NCBI GenBank assembly: GCA_047518265.1
Contig: JAKZRG010000074.1
Coordinates: 1 to 64,000, forward strand
Reading direction: 5' to 3'
Length of the DNA: 64,000 bases
Source of the DNA: Oceanospirillum sp047518265
Lineage (GTDB): Bacteria > Pseudomonadota > Gammaproteobacteria > Pseudomonadales > Halomonadaceae
The notes below the pieces were generated by a model. It was not told where the DNA came from and ran no database searches. It worked only from the letters and a program-made list of their open reading frames with translations. The position numbers were made by a program, and so were the translations under genes. How positions within the stretch are numbered: the stretch's first letter is position 1; the number at the start of each line of letters is the position of its first letter. Positions 1-9,488 of the stretch are shown here, piece by piece.

Positions 1-1503
1 TAATGGGTAGTGATCACTTGACTCCTGAATACTCACCTTATCGGTAAATGCACCAACAGTGATAACATTCCATGCCTGAGCCGGATCGGACACGCTTTGA
101 ATAAAGTTAAAATCAGGATAAGGATATTGTGCTGATTTAAAACAATTGAAGAAAGCATTTCCAGCACAAACAGTAAACAGCTTTGGATAAGCCCCCTCTC
201 CCATGTAGTCAGATGCAAGAGAATCTAGAGTGCTTGACCATGAAGATGGCCGGCCTTGATCAGAGTCTGCATTAGCAGATAGAGACATTGAAAAAATACG
301 ATCTCGTTCTGAATGAGCAAGTTCAGCTACAGAAACAGCATCAGAGGTAATTAATCCTAGAGGCTTATCTTTATTATCACCGCTTCGATTGATTACTTTG
401 ACTGATTCAAGCTTATGGCCTACAGATATATCTTTTTCTGATGCAAGGGCTTCTGTCAGATCTCCCCAAATGGCTAATCCTGCCATATTGGTTCCATGAC
501 CGTGATTATCTACCGGGTATTGATTGTCCATTACGGTTAACTGGTCGTTTATTCCTGTAAATGGAGCCAATAAAGGATGTTCTGCATTCACTCCAGTATC
601 CAAAATACAGATATACGGCTCATTACCGTCGGTAGGTAACTCTAAGCGATTAAGTAATTCGTCAGACCATTGTGCTTGTTCTTGAACATTCTGCGCATCA
701 AAAAAGTTAGCCATTACTTTAGGGGCCCGAATTTCAGCGATGCGGCACAACAGGAGCATGTTACTCGCCAGTTGATTCTGAGAAGCTTTTACCTGTACAA
801 CGATATGCTCAGGGAATTTGAGCGTATGTATGGAGACTTCAACTTCATGCTGATCAGCTACTGCAGTGAAGTCAGAAAGGATAGCTTGATGATAACTCGT
901 AGTGTTCCGAGGTTTCTTCGGAGCAGATAGCCAAACCTCCCACCAGATGGCTTCATCTTTATTAGCAGGTAATAAATCGTCGGCATCAGACCAAATTGCT
1001 TCAAAAACAGCAACCCGGATTGATTGAATAGCGTCAATTAGCTTCTGGTTATCCAGAGGTTTATCATTACTAGCTTTTTTCCTGTTAAGATAATCTTCTA
1101 TCTTCTTTTCGAAAAATTGAAGTTTTCCGTCAGGTACAAAAACAGTTGCAATAGTCTTGCTATGATCTCCCTGAGCAACTGTTTTTATGTTGTGTAAGTC
1201 AATACCTTGATTGGCGTTTGCTAGTTGTTCAACTGCAAGCTGAACATCTGGGTAACCTTCAAACTCTATCTGAATACCAATCCCCATCTGTAGGTTTATC
1301 TCAGATGAACTACTTTTCAATACGTCAAGTTGACTTGATACCGTTGCCAAGTCACCTCTTAATTTACCGCTATGAGCGATACGGTCTTTGGGAGGAATTT
1401 CTTTAGAATTACCACCGCCTCCACTGGGAGGTGATGTGAATTCTTGCGCAGCTACGTTTGAGTTTAAAAATAAATGGGGTTTATTGAAAATGTTATGTGC
1501 CAT
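1..1503 (-). CDS. S8 family (subtilisin-like) serine peptidase, partial (C-terminus beyond window)
   Basis: The frame is open from an ATG at 1503 (Shine-Dalgarno AAGGA a few bases upstream) to the left edge, giving 501 codons. The first ~280 residues match nothing I recognise and include a Gly-rich stretch (GGGGN). A subtilase domain follows: catalytic Asp302 in ILDTGVN, catalytic His336 in HGHGTNMAG, and oxyanion-hole Asn449 in VCAGN. The run AWNVITVGA near the edge normally precedes the catalytic Ser, which lies outside the window. There is no signal peptide, so it is probably cytoplasmic. It starts 12 bp after the AAA+ ATPase gene and is surely co-transcribed with it. Protease/AAA+ pairs like this recur in bacterial conflict systems; that role is inference here. 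Confidence 0.88.
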   Translation of the reverse strand, partial: MAHNIFNKPHLFLNSNVAAQEFTSPPSGGGGNSKEIPPKDRIAHSGKLRGDLATVSSQLDVLKSSSSEINLQMGIGIQIEFEGYPDVQLAVEQLANANQGIDLHNIKTVAQGDHSKTIATVFVPDGKLQFFEKKIEDYLNRKKASNDKPLDNQKLIDAIQSIRVAVFEAIWSDADDLLPANKDEAIWWEVWLSAPKKPRNTTSYHQAILSDFTAVADQHEVEVSIHTLKFPEHIVVQVKASQNQLASNMLLLCRIAEIRAPKVMANFFDAQNVQEQAQWSDELLNRLELPTDGNEPYICILDTGVNAEHPLLAPFTGINDQLTVMDNQYPVDNHGHGTNMAGLAIWGDLTEALASEKDISVGHKLESVKVINRSGDNKDKPLGLITSDAVSVAELAHSERDRIFSMSLSANADSDQGRPSSWSSTLDSLASDYMGEGAYPKLFTVCAGNAFFNCFKSAQYPYPDFNFIQSVSDPAQAWNVITVGAFTDKVSIQESSDHYPL

Positions 1504-1515
1504 TTAACGTCCTTA

Positions 1516-2493
1516 TCATGTAAATTGCTGGCTGATATTCTTCCTATCTTCAATAGAGTTTTGAAGCATTGATATGGTAATTGATCCATGATTGTGGATT
1601 AGCATATCTTTGATAGCATCATTGGCAGCCAAAGTAATTTCTGCATTGCTTAAACCTTCGGCCAAGGCAGATAACTTTTTCCATGAAAAGTTTTTAGCCA
1701 CATATGAATGAAGGCGGGATTTAAAGAGTGAAATAATTTCGTCTTCCGATGGTAATTCGTATCGAATCACATCATCGAAGCGTCGGAATAGAGCGTGATC
1801 CAGTGCTTCAATATGATTTGTTGCACAAACAATTACACTATTAGAGTCGTCTTGTTCAATCATTTGCAAAAAACTGTTCAGAATACGACGGGCTTCCCCT
1901 ACATCATTTGAAGATGCTCTGTGAGACCCTAGGGCATCAAATTCATCGAAAAAGTACACGCCTCTGACATCTCTGATTGCATCAAATATTTGGCGTAGTT
2001 TTGCAGACGACTCACCAAGATATTTAGTGATAACGGCATCAAGACGAACTTCGAAGAGAGGGTAATTCAATTCACCAGCAAGCACTGAAGCCGTGAATGT
2101 TTTACCTGTACCAGGTTTTCCCGCTAAAAGAAGCTTCTTTCGAGGAGCTAAACCATGATTTTTCAGAGTTACGAAATGCCTCTGTTCTTTGGCTATACGT
2201 TCTAAACGATGTTTTACGTTTGGAGACACAATCAGATCATTAAAGCGGAGTTTAGGATAACGTGTTATGAGTAAACCAGTAGAGTCTTTTACACTGTTGG
2301 CAATAGAGATAGGTTGCTTTTCTAGACTACTCTTGCGAGCCTTTTCCACAAGATGTTTTAGTTCTTGGGCTAGTTTCCCGTGACCACTTCTGGCCTCATG
2401 AGCTGCAACCTGAAGCGCGACAGATAAAAATCTATCGTCATCTTTGTCGATATGCGACTGCATGAGTGCTTTTATTTGGGTTGAACTGGCCAT
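1516..2493 (-). CDS. AAA+ ATPase paired with S8 peptidase
   Basis: This 325-residue protein has one AAA+ module: Walker A AGKPGTGKT at about 124-132, Walker B VYFFDEFDAL at about 179-188, and a sensor/arginine-finger region ATNHIEALDHALFRRFDDVIRY. It resembles FtsH/spastin-type ATPases but has no protease domain or membrane segment. The N-terminal ~90 residues are helical and charged. It is the first gene of a two-gene unit with the subtilase immediately downstream, so it may unfold or deliver substrates to the peptidase, or gate its activity. The family assignment is firm; the partnership is inferred from 12-bp spacing. Confidence 0.9.
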   Translation of the reverse strand: MASSTQIKALMQSHIDKDDDRFLSVALQVAAHEARSGHGKLAQELKHLVEKARKSSLEKQPISIANSVKDSTGLLITRYPKLRFNDLIVSPNVKHRLERIAKEQRHFVTLKNHGLAPRKKLLLAGKPGTGKTFTASVLAGELNYPLFEVRLDAVITKYLGESSAKLRQIFDAIRDVRGVYFFDEFDALGSHRASSNDVGEARRILNSFLQMIEQDDSNSVIVCATNHIEALDHALFRRFDDVIRYELPSEDEIISLFKSRLHSYVAKNFSWKKLSALAEGLSNAEITLAANDAIKDMLIHNHGSITISMLQNSIEDRKNISQQFT

Positions 2494-2771
2494 GAAAAAA
2501 CTCTGTAAGGTTTATAATAAAGCTTTAAGTATATATTAATGGTATTTCTACCACCATTTTAAAGGCTGTATCGCCCACCATTTTTTAAGTGCACTTTACG
2601 CCGTTTCTAGGCTAGCTGTTACCCTAAACCTGCATGTTTTTTCCTCGGGGCACACGTCCAATTGAGTTGATTACCCCTCAGACACAAATCATTACCGTTC
2701 TGTAACCCACCCCCTCTCTAGCGCAGCATTACCTAATACAGATCATTAAAAAGTACCTTCCCTTCTATTTG

Positions 2772-2827
2772 TTGTTGCATTGCAACAATTTTGCGGCAAA
2801 ATCATTGTAAGAGACTCTTTTACAATG
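2772..2827. promoter_or_regulatory. Two palindromes upstream of the P-type ATPase gene
   Basis: The 375-bp gap between the AAA+ gene and the P-type ATPase gene has no ORF of note. It holds two inverted repeats. At 2772-2788 there is a perfect odd palindrome with arms TTGTTGCA/TGCAACAA around one T. At 2803-2827 the arms CATTGTAAGAG/CTTTTACAATG pair with one mismatch around ACT. Either could be an operator, or the second an mRNA hairpin, since it ends ~40 bp before the start codon. Regulator unknown. Confidence 0.5.
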
Positions 2828-2868
2828 ACTTCTTTACGTGAGAAGGCAATCAATTATAGGGGACGCTG

Positions 2869-5613
2869 ATGTCAGCCAGGGAACAGATTGAAGAGACTGC
2901 GGTGCCATGGTACGCGGTTGATAATGATGAAGTATTGGAACAACTTAACAGCACTGAGAAGGCGGGTTTAAGTCAGGTTGAGGCGACTGAACGCCAGTTA
3001 AAATTTGGTTTAAACCGTTTACCTACCCCACCGAAAAAAAGCTTTTTACAGCGCTTTCTGCTGCAATTTCACAATATCCTGATTTATGTCTTGCTTGCTG
3101 CGGGTATCACAACGGCTTTACTCAATCACTGGATTGATACGGCGGTGATTGCTGCGGTGGTGATTGTTAATGCCATTATTGGTGTGGTGCAGGAGGGTAA
3201 GGCGGAGAAGGCACTGGATGCGATCCGTAATATGTTGTCTCATCAGGCGATGGTAAAACGGAACGGGGCCTATATTACTCTGGATGCGGATCAGTTGGTG
3301 CCGGGGGATATTATTACTCTGCAATCCGGGGATAAAATTCCAGCAGATATTCGCTTGGTGAATGTACATGACTTACGGGTGGATGAGGCTATTTTGACGG
3401 GGGAATCTGTCCCGGTTGAAAAACATCATAATCTACTAAGTAACGATAAGGTGGTGGCTGATCGGGGCAATATGGCCTATTCCGGCACTCTGGTGACCTA
3501 CGGTCATGCGGTGGGTGTTGTGGTGGCAACTGGCGCTAAAACAGAGATTGGCCGTATCAATCAGATGTTAAGCGAAGTAGAAACACTGGAAACGCCGCTG
3601 CTACGTGAAGTGGATCAGCTGGCTAAGTGGTTAAGTCTGGCGGTTGTGGTTCTGGCCGGTTTTACTTTTGCTTACGGTGTCTTTCTGCAGGGCATGACAG
3701 GGGCAGAAACCTTTCTGGCGGCTGTGGGCCTGGCGGTTGCGGCTATTCCTGAAGGTTTACCCGCCATTATGACCATTACTCTGGCCATTGGTGTTCAGCA
3801 GATGGCAAAGCATAATGCGGTGATTCGTCGTTTACCTGCGGTTGAGACGCTGGGTTCTGTCAGTAATATCTGCTCCGATAAAACCGGTACTTTAACTCGT
3901 AATGAGATGACCGTACGGAGTGTTGAGCTAACAGGTCGATGTTTTACGGTGACAGGTTCTGGTTATGATCCTCATGGCAGTTTTACTCTGGATAATGAAA
4001 CCCTTGATATTGATCAGCAACCCGAATTATTGAAGCTGGCCCGAGCGGTGTTGCTTTGTAATGATGCTTCCTTGGTGAAAAAAGAGGATCAGTGGCAACT
4101 GACCGGCGACCCTACAGAGGGTGCCTTGGTCACTCTGGCAATGAAGGCCGGTTTAGATCCTACCTTTGAACAGGAAGAGTATCCTCGTACGGATATTATC
4201 CCCTTTGAATCCCAGCACAAATATATGGCCACTCTGCACCATGATCATGAGGGGCACGGGACGATTTATCTGAAGGGTGCACCTGAACGGGTTTTGGATA
4301 TGTGTCAGTTCCAGCGCAGTGCTAATGCGGCGGGCGCGGATAATCCTGAGCAAGCACGGGAACCTATCGATAAAGCCTACTGGTTAGATAAGATGCAGGC
4401 GATGGCTGGTCAGGGACAGCGAGTATTGGCCATTGCGAAACGATCTGTACCTGCTGAGCATATGGAGCTTAGCTTTAGCGATTTAGAGCAGGATGTTTGT
4501 CTGATCGGTCTGGTGGCTATGATTGATCCCCCTAGGGATGAGGCAATTGTGGCGGTGAAGCTCTGCCATAGTGCCGGTATTCGGGTGAAGATGATCACAG
4601 GGGATCATGTGGACACGGCAAAAGCCATCGGTGTACAGATGGGAATTGGTGACGGTCAGAGGGCGATGACAGGTGCTGAGCTAGAAGTAATCTCAGACGA
4701 AGACTTACGCCAAGTGGTAGAAGGCATTGATGTGTATGCCCGTACCAGTCCAGAGCATAAACTGCGCTTGGTTTCAGCCCTACAAGCCAATGGCAATGTG
4801 GTGGCGATGACCGGTGATGGTGTTAATGATGCGCCCGCACTGCGTCGTGCAGACGTGGGTATCGCTATGGGGATTAACGGTACGGAAGTGTCGAAAGAAG
4901 CGGCGGAAATGGTCTTGGCTGACGATAATTTTGCCACTATCGCACGGGCTGTGGAAGAAGGGCGTACCGTCTACGACAATCTGAAAAAAGCGATCCTGTT
5001 TATTTTGCCGACCAATGCTGGTGAAGCCCTAAGTATTATGGCCGCTATTCTATTGGGGACTATGTTGCCTATCACACCGGTGCAAATTCTTTGGGTCAAT
5101 ATGATCACTGCCGTAACGCTTGCCTTGGCTTTGGCTTTTGAACCGGCTGAGAAAAACGTTATGGGCCGACCACCCAGAGACCCTAAAGCACCGTTGCTAT
5201 CTGGCTTTTTGATCTGGCGATCACTCTTTGTGGGTATGATTCTGGTGACCGGAACCTTTGGTCTTTTCCTTTGGTATCAAAGTAACGGTGCCAGTGTGGA
5301 ATATTCTCGGACAATCTCGGTGAATACCCTGGTGATGTTTGAGATTTTCTATTTGTTTAGCTCCCGCTTCTTTATTGAATCTGTAGCAAATAAAGCCGGT
5401 ATTCTAGGCAACCGAATTGCATTGTATGCCATCGGAACTTTACTAGTTTTCCAAATGTTATTTACCTACTGGGGCCCAATGCAGACTCTGTTTGCCACTG
5501 AAGCGATTAGCCTGAAGGATTGGTTATTGATTACTGCAGTCGGTTCCAGCGTATTTGTTTTGGTTGAGCTGGAGAAAGTGTACTTTCGTAAGAAAAAGAA
5601 AGCGGTTTCTTAA
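2869..5613 (+). CDS. Cation-transporting P-type ATPase (P2A/SERCA-like, probable Ca2+ pump)
   Basis: 914 residues, the normal length for a P2 ATPase. An N-terminal cation-ATPase domain comes first, then the A-domain TGES loop at 177-180, the phosphorylation motif CSDKTGTLT with Asp337, and the hinge TGDGVNDAP at about 648-656. The M4 ion-site motif AAIPEGLP (PEGLP at 294-298) is that of calcium pumps rather than KdpB or heavy-metal CPx pumps. Membrane pairs precede and follow the A domain, with six helices at the C-terminus. It exports a cation, most likely Ca2+, from the cytoplasm using ATP. The ATG has AGGGGA upstream. It is monocistronic with its own terminator; two palindromes lie upstream. 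Confidence 0.93.
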   Translation: MSAREQIEETAVPWYAVDNDEVLEQLNSTEKAGLSQVEATERQLKFGLNRLPTPPKKSFLQRFLLQFHNILIYVLLAAGITTALLNHWIDTAVIAAVVIVNAIIGVVQEGKAEKALDAIRNMLSHQAMVKRNGAYITLDADQLVPGDIITLQSGDKIPADIRLVNVHDLRVDEAILTGESVPVEKHHNLLSNDKVVADRGNMAYSGTLVTYGHAVGVVVATGAKTEIGRINQMLSEVETLETPLLREVDQLAKWLSLAVVVLAGFTFAYGVFLQGMTGAETFLAAVGLAVAAIPEGLPAIMTITLAIGVQQMAKHNAVIRRLPAVETLGSVSNICSDKTGTLTRNEMTVRSVELTGRCFTVTGSGYDPHGSFTLDNETLDIDQQPELLKLARAVLLCNDASLVKKEDQWQLTGDPTEGALVTLAMKAGLDPTFEQEEYPRTDIIPFESQHKYMATLHHDHEGHGTIYLKGAPERVLDMCQFQRSANAAGADNPEQAREPIDKAYWLDKMQAMAGQGQRVLAIAKRSVPAEHMELSFSDLEQDVCLIGLVAMIDPPRDEAIVAVKLCHSAGIRVKMITGDHVDTAKAIGVQMGIGDGQRAMTGAELEVISDEDLRQVVEGIDVYARTSPEHKLRLVSALQANGNVVAMTGDGVNDAPALRRADVGIAMGINGTEVSKEAAEMVLADDNFATIARAVEEGRTVYDNLKKAILFILPTNAGEALSIMAAILLGTMLPITPVQILWVNMITAVTLALALAFEPAEKNVMGRPPRDPKAPLLSGFLIWRSLFVGMILVTGTFGLFLWYQSNGASVEYSRTISVNTLVMFEIFYLFSSRFFIESVANKAGILGNRIALYAIGTLLVFQMLFTYWGPMQTLFATEAISLKDWLLITAVGSSVFVLVELEKVYFRKKKKAVS

Positions 5614-5675
5614 ACTGGCTAAATGGTACTTGAGAGTAAGGCGCGGAGTTATTGTTCTGTATAGGGAAATACAAG

Positions 5676-5709
5676 TAAGTAAGGGGATATGGAGCCCCCT
5701 TACTTATTT
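5676..5709. terminator. Bidirectional terminator between convergent genes
   Basis: Perfect 10-bp arms AAGTAAGGGG/CCCCTTACTT surround a ~9-nt loop between the P-type ATPase gene and the convergent EamA gene. The flanking A/T-rich bases let it serve both strands. Confidence 0.7.
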
Positions 5710-5727
5710 AACATTAGAGTATTTAAA

Positions 5728-6678
5728 TTATTGATTACTGCCTGAGTGATTCAAAGATCTACGTTTATTCCACCAGCTAATACCCCAGCCATAACCACTG
5801 ACTAACAGAATACCGCTGATAATAAAGCCGGAACCCAGAATAAACTGTGGATCTATCTTCTCTCCTAACAACACACTGCCCAGTAAGACCCCAAAGACAG
5901 GGGTTAAAAAGGAAAGGATACCCAGTTGAGACGCTTTATAGCGAGTGAGTAACCAGAACCAAACGAGAAAACAGAGAAAAGAGACCACCACACCATGGAA
6001 CATTAAGCTGGCCCAAACCTCTGGTGTTGGGTTGATCGTAGTTTGATCGGTTACCCAAGCCCAAAGTGTCAAGATCGCAAATGCACCTAATAGTTGATAA
6101 AGCAGAGTCTGACGAGCGGGTAAACTCCCTAGTCCTGTTGAACGAACGATTACAGTGGTTGCTCCCCAAGCAGCTCCTGCCAATAACGCTAACATATCGC
6201 CCCAGAATATATTTTCCTGAGAGGTTTGTTCCGAGCTGCCACCACCCAAAAAGGCGATCATTACGCCAACAAAAGCCACTAAAATACCCAACCATTGTAA
6301 GGGTGCCATGCGTTCATTAGGTACTTTCCAATGCAAGCCTATGGCAGCAAATATAGGCGAGGTATAGAGAAAAACCGTGGCGTGTCCTGCAGAGGTGTAT
6401 TTCAACGCTTCCCCAAGAAATAGATATTCCAAAGAGAATAACGTGCCGATCATAATCGCGGGCAGACGATTTTCACGGGCTAAAGGCATCTTTTGTCTTT
6501 GAAACAAAATCAGCATGATAAGCAAAATGCCTGCAATACCGGAACGCAGTGCAATCTGGAACACCGGGGCAATATCTTCTGTAACGGCTTTAAGCACCAC
6601 CTGTTGACCGGCCATCACCACACAAAAGATGATCATAGTACCGATAGCAAACAGGTCTAATGATTGTCGTGTTCCCAT
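5728..6678 (-). CDS. EamA/DMT-family transporter
   Basis: 316 residues with about ten hydrophobic helices in two EamA repeats; the second begins near residue 155 (FWGDMLALLAGAAWGATTVIVRS). This is the usual size and topology of drug/metabolite exporters of the RhaT/YdcZ type. The substrate cannot be read from sequence. It is divergent from an AraC-family gene across 157 bp, so that regulator probably controls it. The 3' end faces the P-type ATPase gene across a shared terminator. Confidence 0.9.
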   Translation of the reverse strand: MGTRQSLDLFAIGTMIIFCVVMAGQQVVLKAVTEDIAPVFQIALRSGIAGILLIMLILFQRQKMPLARENRLPAIMIGTLFSLEYLFLGEALKYTSAGHATVFLYTSPIFAAIGLHWKVPNERMAPLQWLGILVAFVGVMIAFLGGGSSEQTSQENIFWGDMLALLAGAAWGATTVIVRSTGLGSLPARQTLLYQLLGAFAILTLWAWVTDQTTINPTPEVWASLMFHGVVVSFLCFLVWFWLLTRYKASQLGILSFLTPVFGVLLGSVLLGEKIDPQFILGSGFIISGILLVSGYGWGISWWNKRRSLNHSGSNQ

Positions 6679-6835
6679 AACCTTTCTACCTTTTACAAAA
6701 TCAGATCAGTATTATCTTTTGTCTCAGATGATCTATATAGCTAGAATAAGACAATCGATAACACGGATCCGCCAATGATCTGTTTATCCGAATAACCTAA
6801 TCCTGTGAGCCAGTCTTTTTAAATAAGAGCCTCTT

Positions 6836-7660
6836 ATGAGTGATTCCTCTATCAACAACAGCTCTTCCGTTAATAACACTCCCTTTGTCCATCAACCCCG
6901 TGTTTTTCAGAGTTTGCCTCACCCCGTGTTCTATCTGACACGAACGATGCCTTCAAATACCATTTATCCTGCTCATAGCCACCCTTGGGGGGAGTTTGTC
7001 TATTCTTTCAGTGGTGTACTGGAGTTACAGGCAGAAGGCGCTTTATTTCGATTACCGGCCAATTATGGTTTGTGGTTACCACCGGGGGTAGAGCATAAGG
7101 GATTAAATCGTCACGGGTCTTTTCACTGTTCCCTGTATATTGAGCCGACTTATGCCCAAGAGAAGGGCATGTTTCCTTCTGCCTGTGCCCTCACTATTAA
7201 TGTGATGGTCAGGTCGATGCTGAACTACTTAAGGCTTAACCCTCCTGCTGAGCCTTACACCACAGAAGAGAGCCGTTTACTTGAAGTGGTCGTGGATCAG
7301 CTGACCATTGCACCCTGTGCCGGTAGTTATCTGCCCACGTCGGATGACCCTGTTTTATCCCGAGTTCTTGCTTATCTTGAGGAATATCCCGGCGATAATT
7401 GTGCGGTTAAGTACTTGGCTGAACAAGTGGGAACATCAGAAAGAACCCTGGCCCGTAAAGCTCAAAAAGATCTGGGTATGCCCCTTAGTGAATGGCGTCA
7501 ACGCTTAAAAGTGGTTCGTGCCATGCCCATGCTGATAGAGGGTGAGAAGGTAGAAAGCATCGCGTTGGATTTAGGGTACAGCACGGCATCGGCCTTTATT
7601 GCTATGTTCCGAAGGTTGGTGGATATGACACCGGATGAGTATAGAAAGCAGGCGAGTTAG
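6836..7660 (+). CDS. AraC-family transcriptional regulator with N-terminal cupin domain
   Basis: 274 residues. Residues ~20-130 form a cupin sensor (conserved HSHPWGEFVYSFSGVLEL), and the C-terminal ~90 residues carry two helix-turn-helix motifs, including LAEQVGTSERTLARKAQKDL and a second one ending in the family signature (ALDLGYSTASAFIAMFRRLVDMTPDEYRK). It is transcribed away from the EamA exporter gene, the classic regulator/exporter arrangement, and likely senses a small molecule to control that exporter. The Shine-Dalgarno before this ATG is weak. Confidence 0.9.
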   Translation: MSDSSINNSSSVNNTPFVHQPRVFQSLPHPVFYLTRTMPSNTIYPAHSHPWGEFVYSFSGVLELQAEGALFRLPANYGLWLPPGVEHKGLNRHGSFHCSLYIEPTYAQEKGMFPSACALTINVMVRSMLNYLRLNPPAEPYTTEESRLLEVVVDQLTIAPCAGSYLPTSDDPVLSRVLAYLEEYPGDNCAVKYLAEQVGTSERTLARKAQKDLGMPLSEWRQRLKVVRAMPMLIEGEKVESIALDLGYSTASAFIAMFRRLVDMTPDEYRKQAS

Positions 7661-7915
7661 CGATATAAGAGGCTGCCAATGTAACTGCAAGAGTGGATCA
7701 CGGATACCAATATAAGCTGCTAATTCTGACCTTTATAAGAGTCACTAATAGTGCTTATCTTTGCTTGTTGGCGGAAGGGGAATTATCAAGAATAGCGCTC
7801 ATAGATTGCTTCAGGTTTGCGAGTTTGAAGCAGTGAATTCTACTTGATAATTTCAGTTGTGCTTTCGATTGTTCGTTCACATCTGGCCTCTGTAAGTCTG
7901 AACAAGGATAACAAT

Positions 7916-9259
7916 ATGGCTTTTCCAACCCATTCTCCCTACGTAATTATTGGTGCCGGTATTCATGGCCTGAGTACGGCTTATCATCTGGCATTGCAGT
8001 TGAAAGCCCAAGGTAAGGGGGACGGTAGCGATATTATCGTGATCGACAAATCCGGTATCAGTGCTGGTGCGACAGGAATCGCCTGTGGCGTTATCCGTAA
8101 TAACTACTACCAGCCTGCCATGCGTGAACTGATGGCGCACAGTGTTAAAGTTTGGGAGAGTGATCCGGTTGCATACAGCTATCATCCGGTGGGTTATATG
8201 CAGATCAGCCCAGAATCCATGCATGAAGATGTGGCCTCTATCTACGAACAGCAACAAGCTATCGGTTACGAGTCTCGCTTTATCGAAGGTGAGAAAGACT
8301 GTACCGGTTATATGAAAGAGATCTTCCATGATTGGCAAGCAAAGGGGATTACCTCTGTATTGCATGAAATGCCGGGCGGTTATGCCAATAACACTAAAGC
8401 GATGTATGGCTTAGCAAGCAAAGCCGAAGCGGAAGGTGTACGCATTATGTCCGGTGTAGAAGTGACGGGTTTTAAACATGCTTCAGACGGTGCAATCACT
8501 GCGGTAGAAACCAAACGGGGTAATATTGAGACGGATTACGTGGTGATCGGTGCAGGCCCATGGGCGAAAACCTTCTGGGATATGCTGGATATGCCAGATA
8601 CCGTGGATATCAAGAATCCAACGGATGGTACCATCGCAACGGATATTCCTATGTGGGTATATTGGTCTCTGCAGGAAGGCACTTTAGGTGTCGATCCAAA
8701 AATGCAGGTTGCCAATGATGGCAAAATGCCTCCTGTGATCCATGTCGACTCCAATGCACCGCTGTTTTCTGATGAAGACGGTTCTTTAATCACCGAAGAT
8801 ATGTGGGGCATCTACTACAAGCCTGATTTTCATTTTGGTGGTGTGCAAGGTGGTGCAGCACCTTTTATTGTCGATAAACCCGCTAGCTTGGTTCAGGTTG
8901 ATCCTTATGGCCCTGAGTCCCCTGAGTTTATCGTCGGCCCCGAATTTGCGCATATGTGGGTATCTGCACTGGCCCATTGTCAGAAACGTTTCTCGGGCAC
9001 CATTGTAAAATATAAGGATGAGCCATCCGGTGGTATCGGTTGTTTCACTCCAGATAGTTTTCCTGTATTTGATACCGTCCGTAAAAATTGTTTCTTTATT
9101 GCCGATTCCAACCACGGCTACAAAATGTTGGGAGTCGGTAAACTGGTAGCGGAAGAGATCTGCGGGGATAAGCCTGCATTGCTGGAACCGTTCCGTCTGT
9201 CACGTTTTGCTGAAGGAAAATTGCATCCGGTTTCTAACAGCCCCTTCCCCTGGAGTTAA
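7916..9259 (+). CDS. FAD-dependent amine oxidoreductase (DAO family)
   Basis: 447 residues from the ATG at 7916, chosen because AAGGA lies 7 nt upstream; an in-frame start at 7844 would add 24 residues before the FAD fold and lacks such a site. The dinucleotide-binding motif VIIGAGIHGLSTAYHLA is at the N-terminus, and the body has the DAO-fold layout of sarcosine oxidase beta or dimethylglycine-dehydrogenase-type enzymes, ending in FFIADSNHGYKMLGVGKLVAEEI. It probably oxidises a secondary or tertiary amine or amino acid derivative. The substrate is undetermined. A terminator follows, then a same-strand LysR gene. Confidence 0.86.
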   Translation: MAFPTHSPYVIIGAGIHGLSTAYHLALQLKAQGKGDGSDIIVIDKSGISAGATGIACGVIRNNYYQPAMRELMAHSVKVWESDPVAYSYHPVGYMQISPESMHEDVASIYEQQQAIGYESRFIEGEKDCTGYMKEIFHDWQAKGITSVLHEMPGGYANNTKAMYGLASKAEAEGVRIMSGVEVTGFKHASDGAITAVETKRGNIETDYVVIGAGPWAKTFWDMLDMPDTVDIKNPTDGTIATDIPMWVYWSLQEGTLGVDPKMQVANDGKMPPVIHVDSNAPLFSDEDGSLITEDMWGIYYKPDFHFGGVQGGAAPFIVDKPASLVQVDPYGPESPEFIVGPEFAHMWVSALAHCQKRFSGTIVKYKDEPSGGIGCFTPDSFPVFDTVRKNCFFIADSNHGYKMLGVGKLVAEEICGDKPALLEPFRLSRFAEGKLHPVSNSPFPWS

Positions 9260-9310
9260 GTTAACTCTCTATCTCTGGCTATTGATGTTATTTATTTAAC
9301 GTAAGACCAT

Positions 9311-9342
9311 AAACAGGAGCTGGCAATGTCTGCTCCTGTTTT
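9311..9342 (+). terminator. Rho-independent terminator of the FAD oxidoreductase gene
   Basis: A hairpin with perfect 10-bp arms AAACAGGAGC/GCTCCTGTTT and an 11-nt loop, running into T residues, 50 bp after the stop codon. Confidence 0.75.
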
Positions 9343-9488
9343 CTATGCTCGTGACTCTCCTCGTTATACTCTATCATCCCGATTCTATTCATAATCTTGT
9401 ACTCAGAGCCCATAAACGGTAGCTCCGGTAACGCTCATGTGATGAGTATCCATCCGATGTCCGTTAACTATAAAAGCAGAGGCTATAT

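Noticed and set aside
670..930. Plus-strand ORF of 86 codons opposite the subtilase gene
   Set aside because: The opposite strand carries the catalytic Asp and the rest of a clear subtilase; this is a shadow.
5936..6295. 119-codon minus-strand ORF inside the EamA gene
   Set aside because: It is another frame of a transporter with intact membrane helices.
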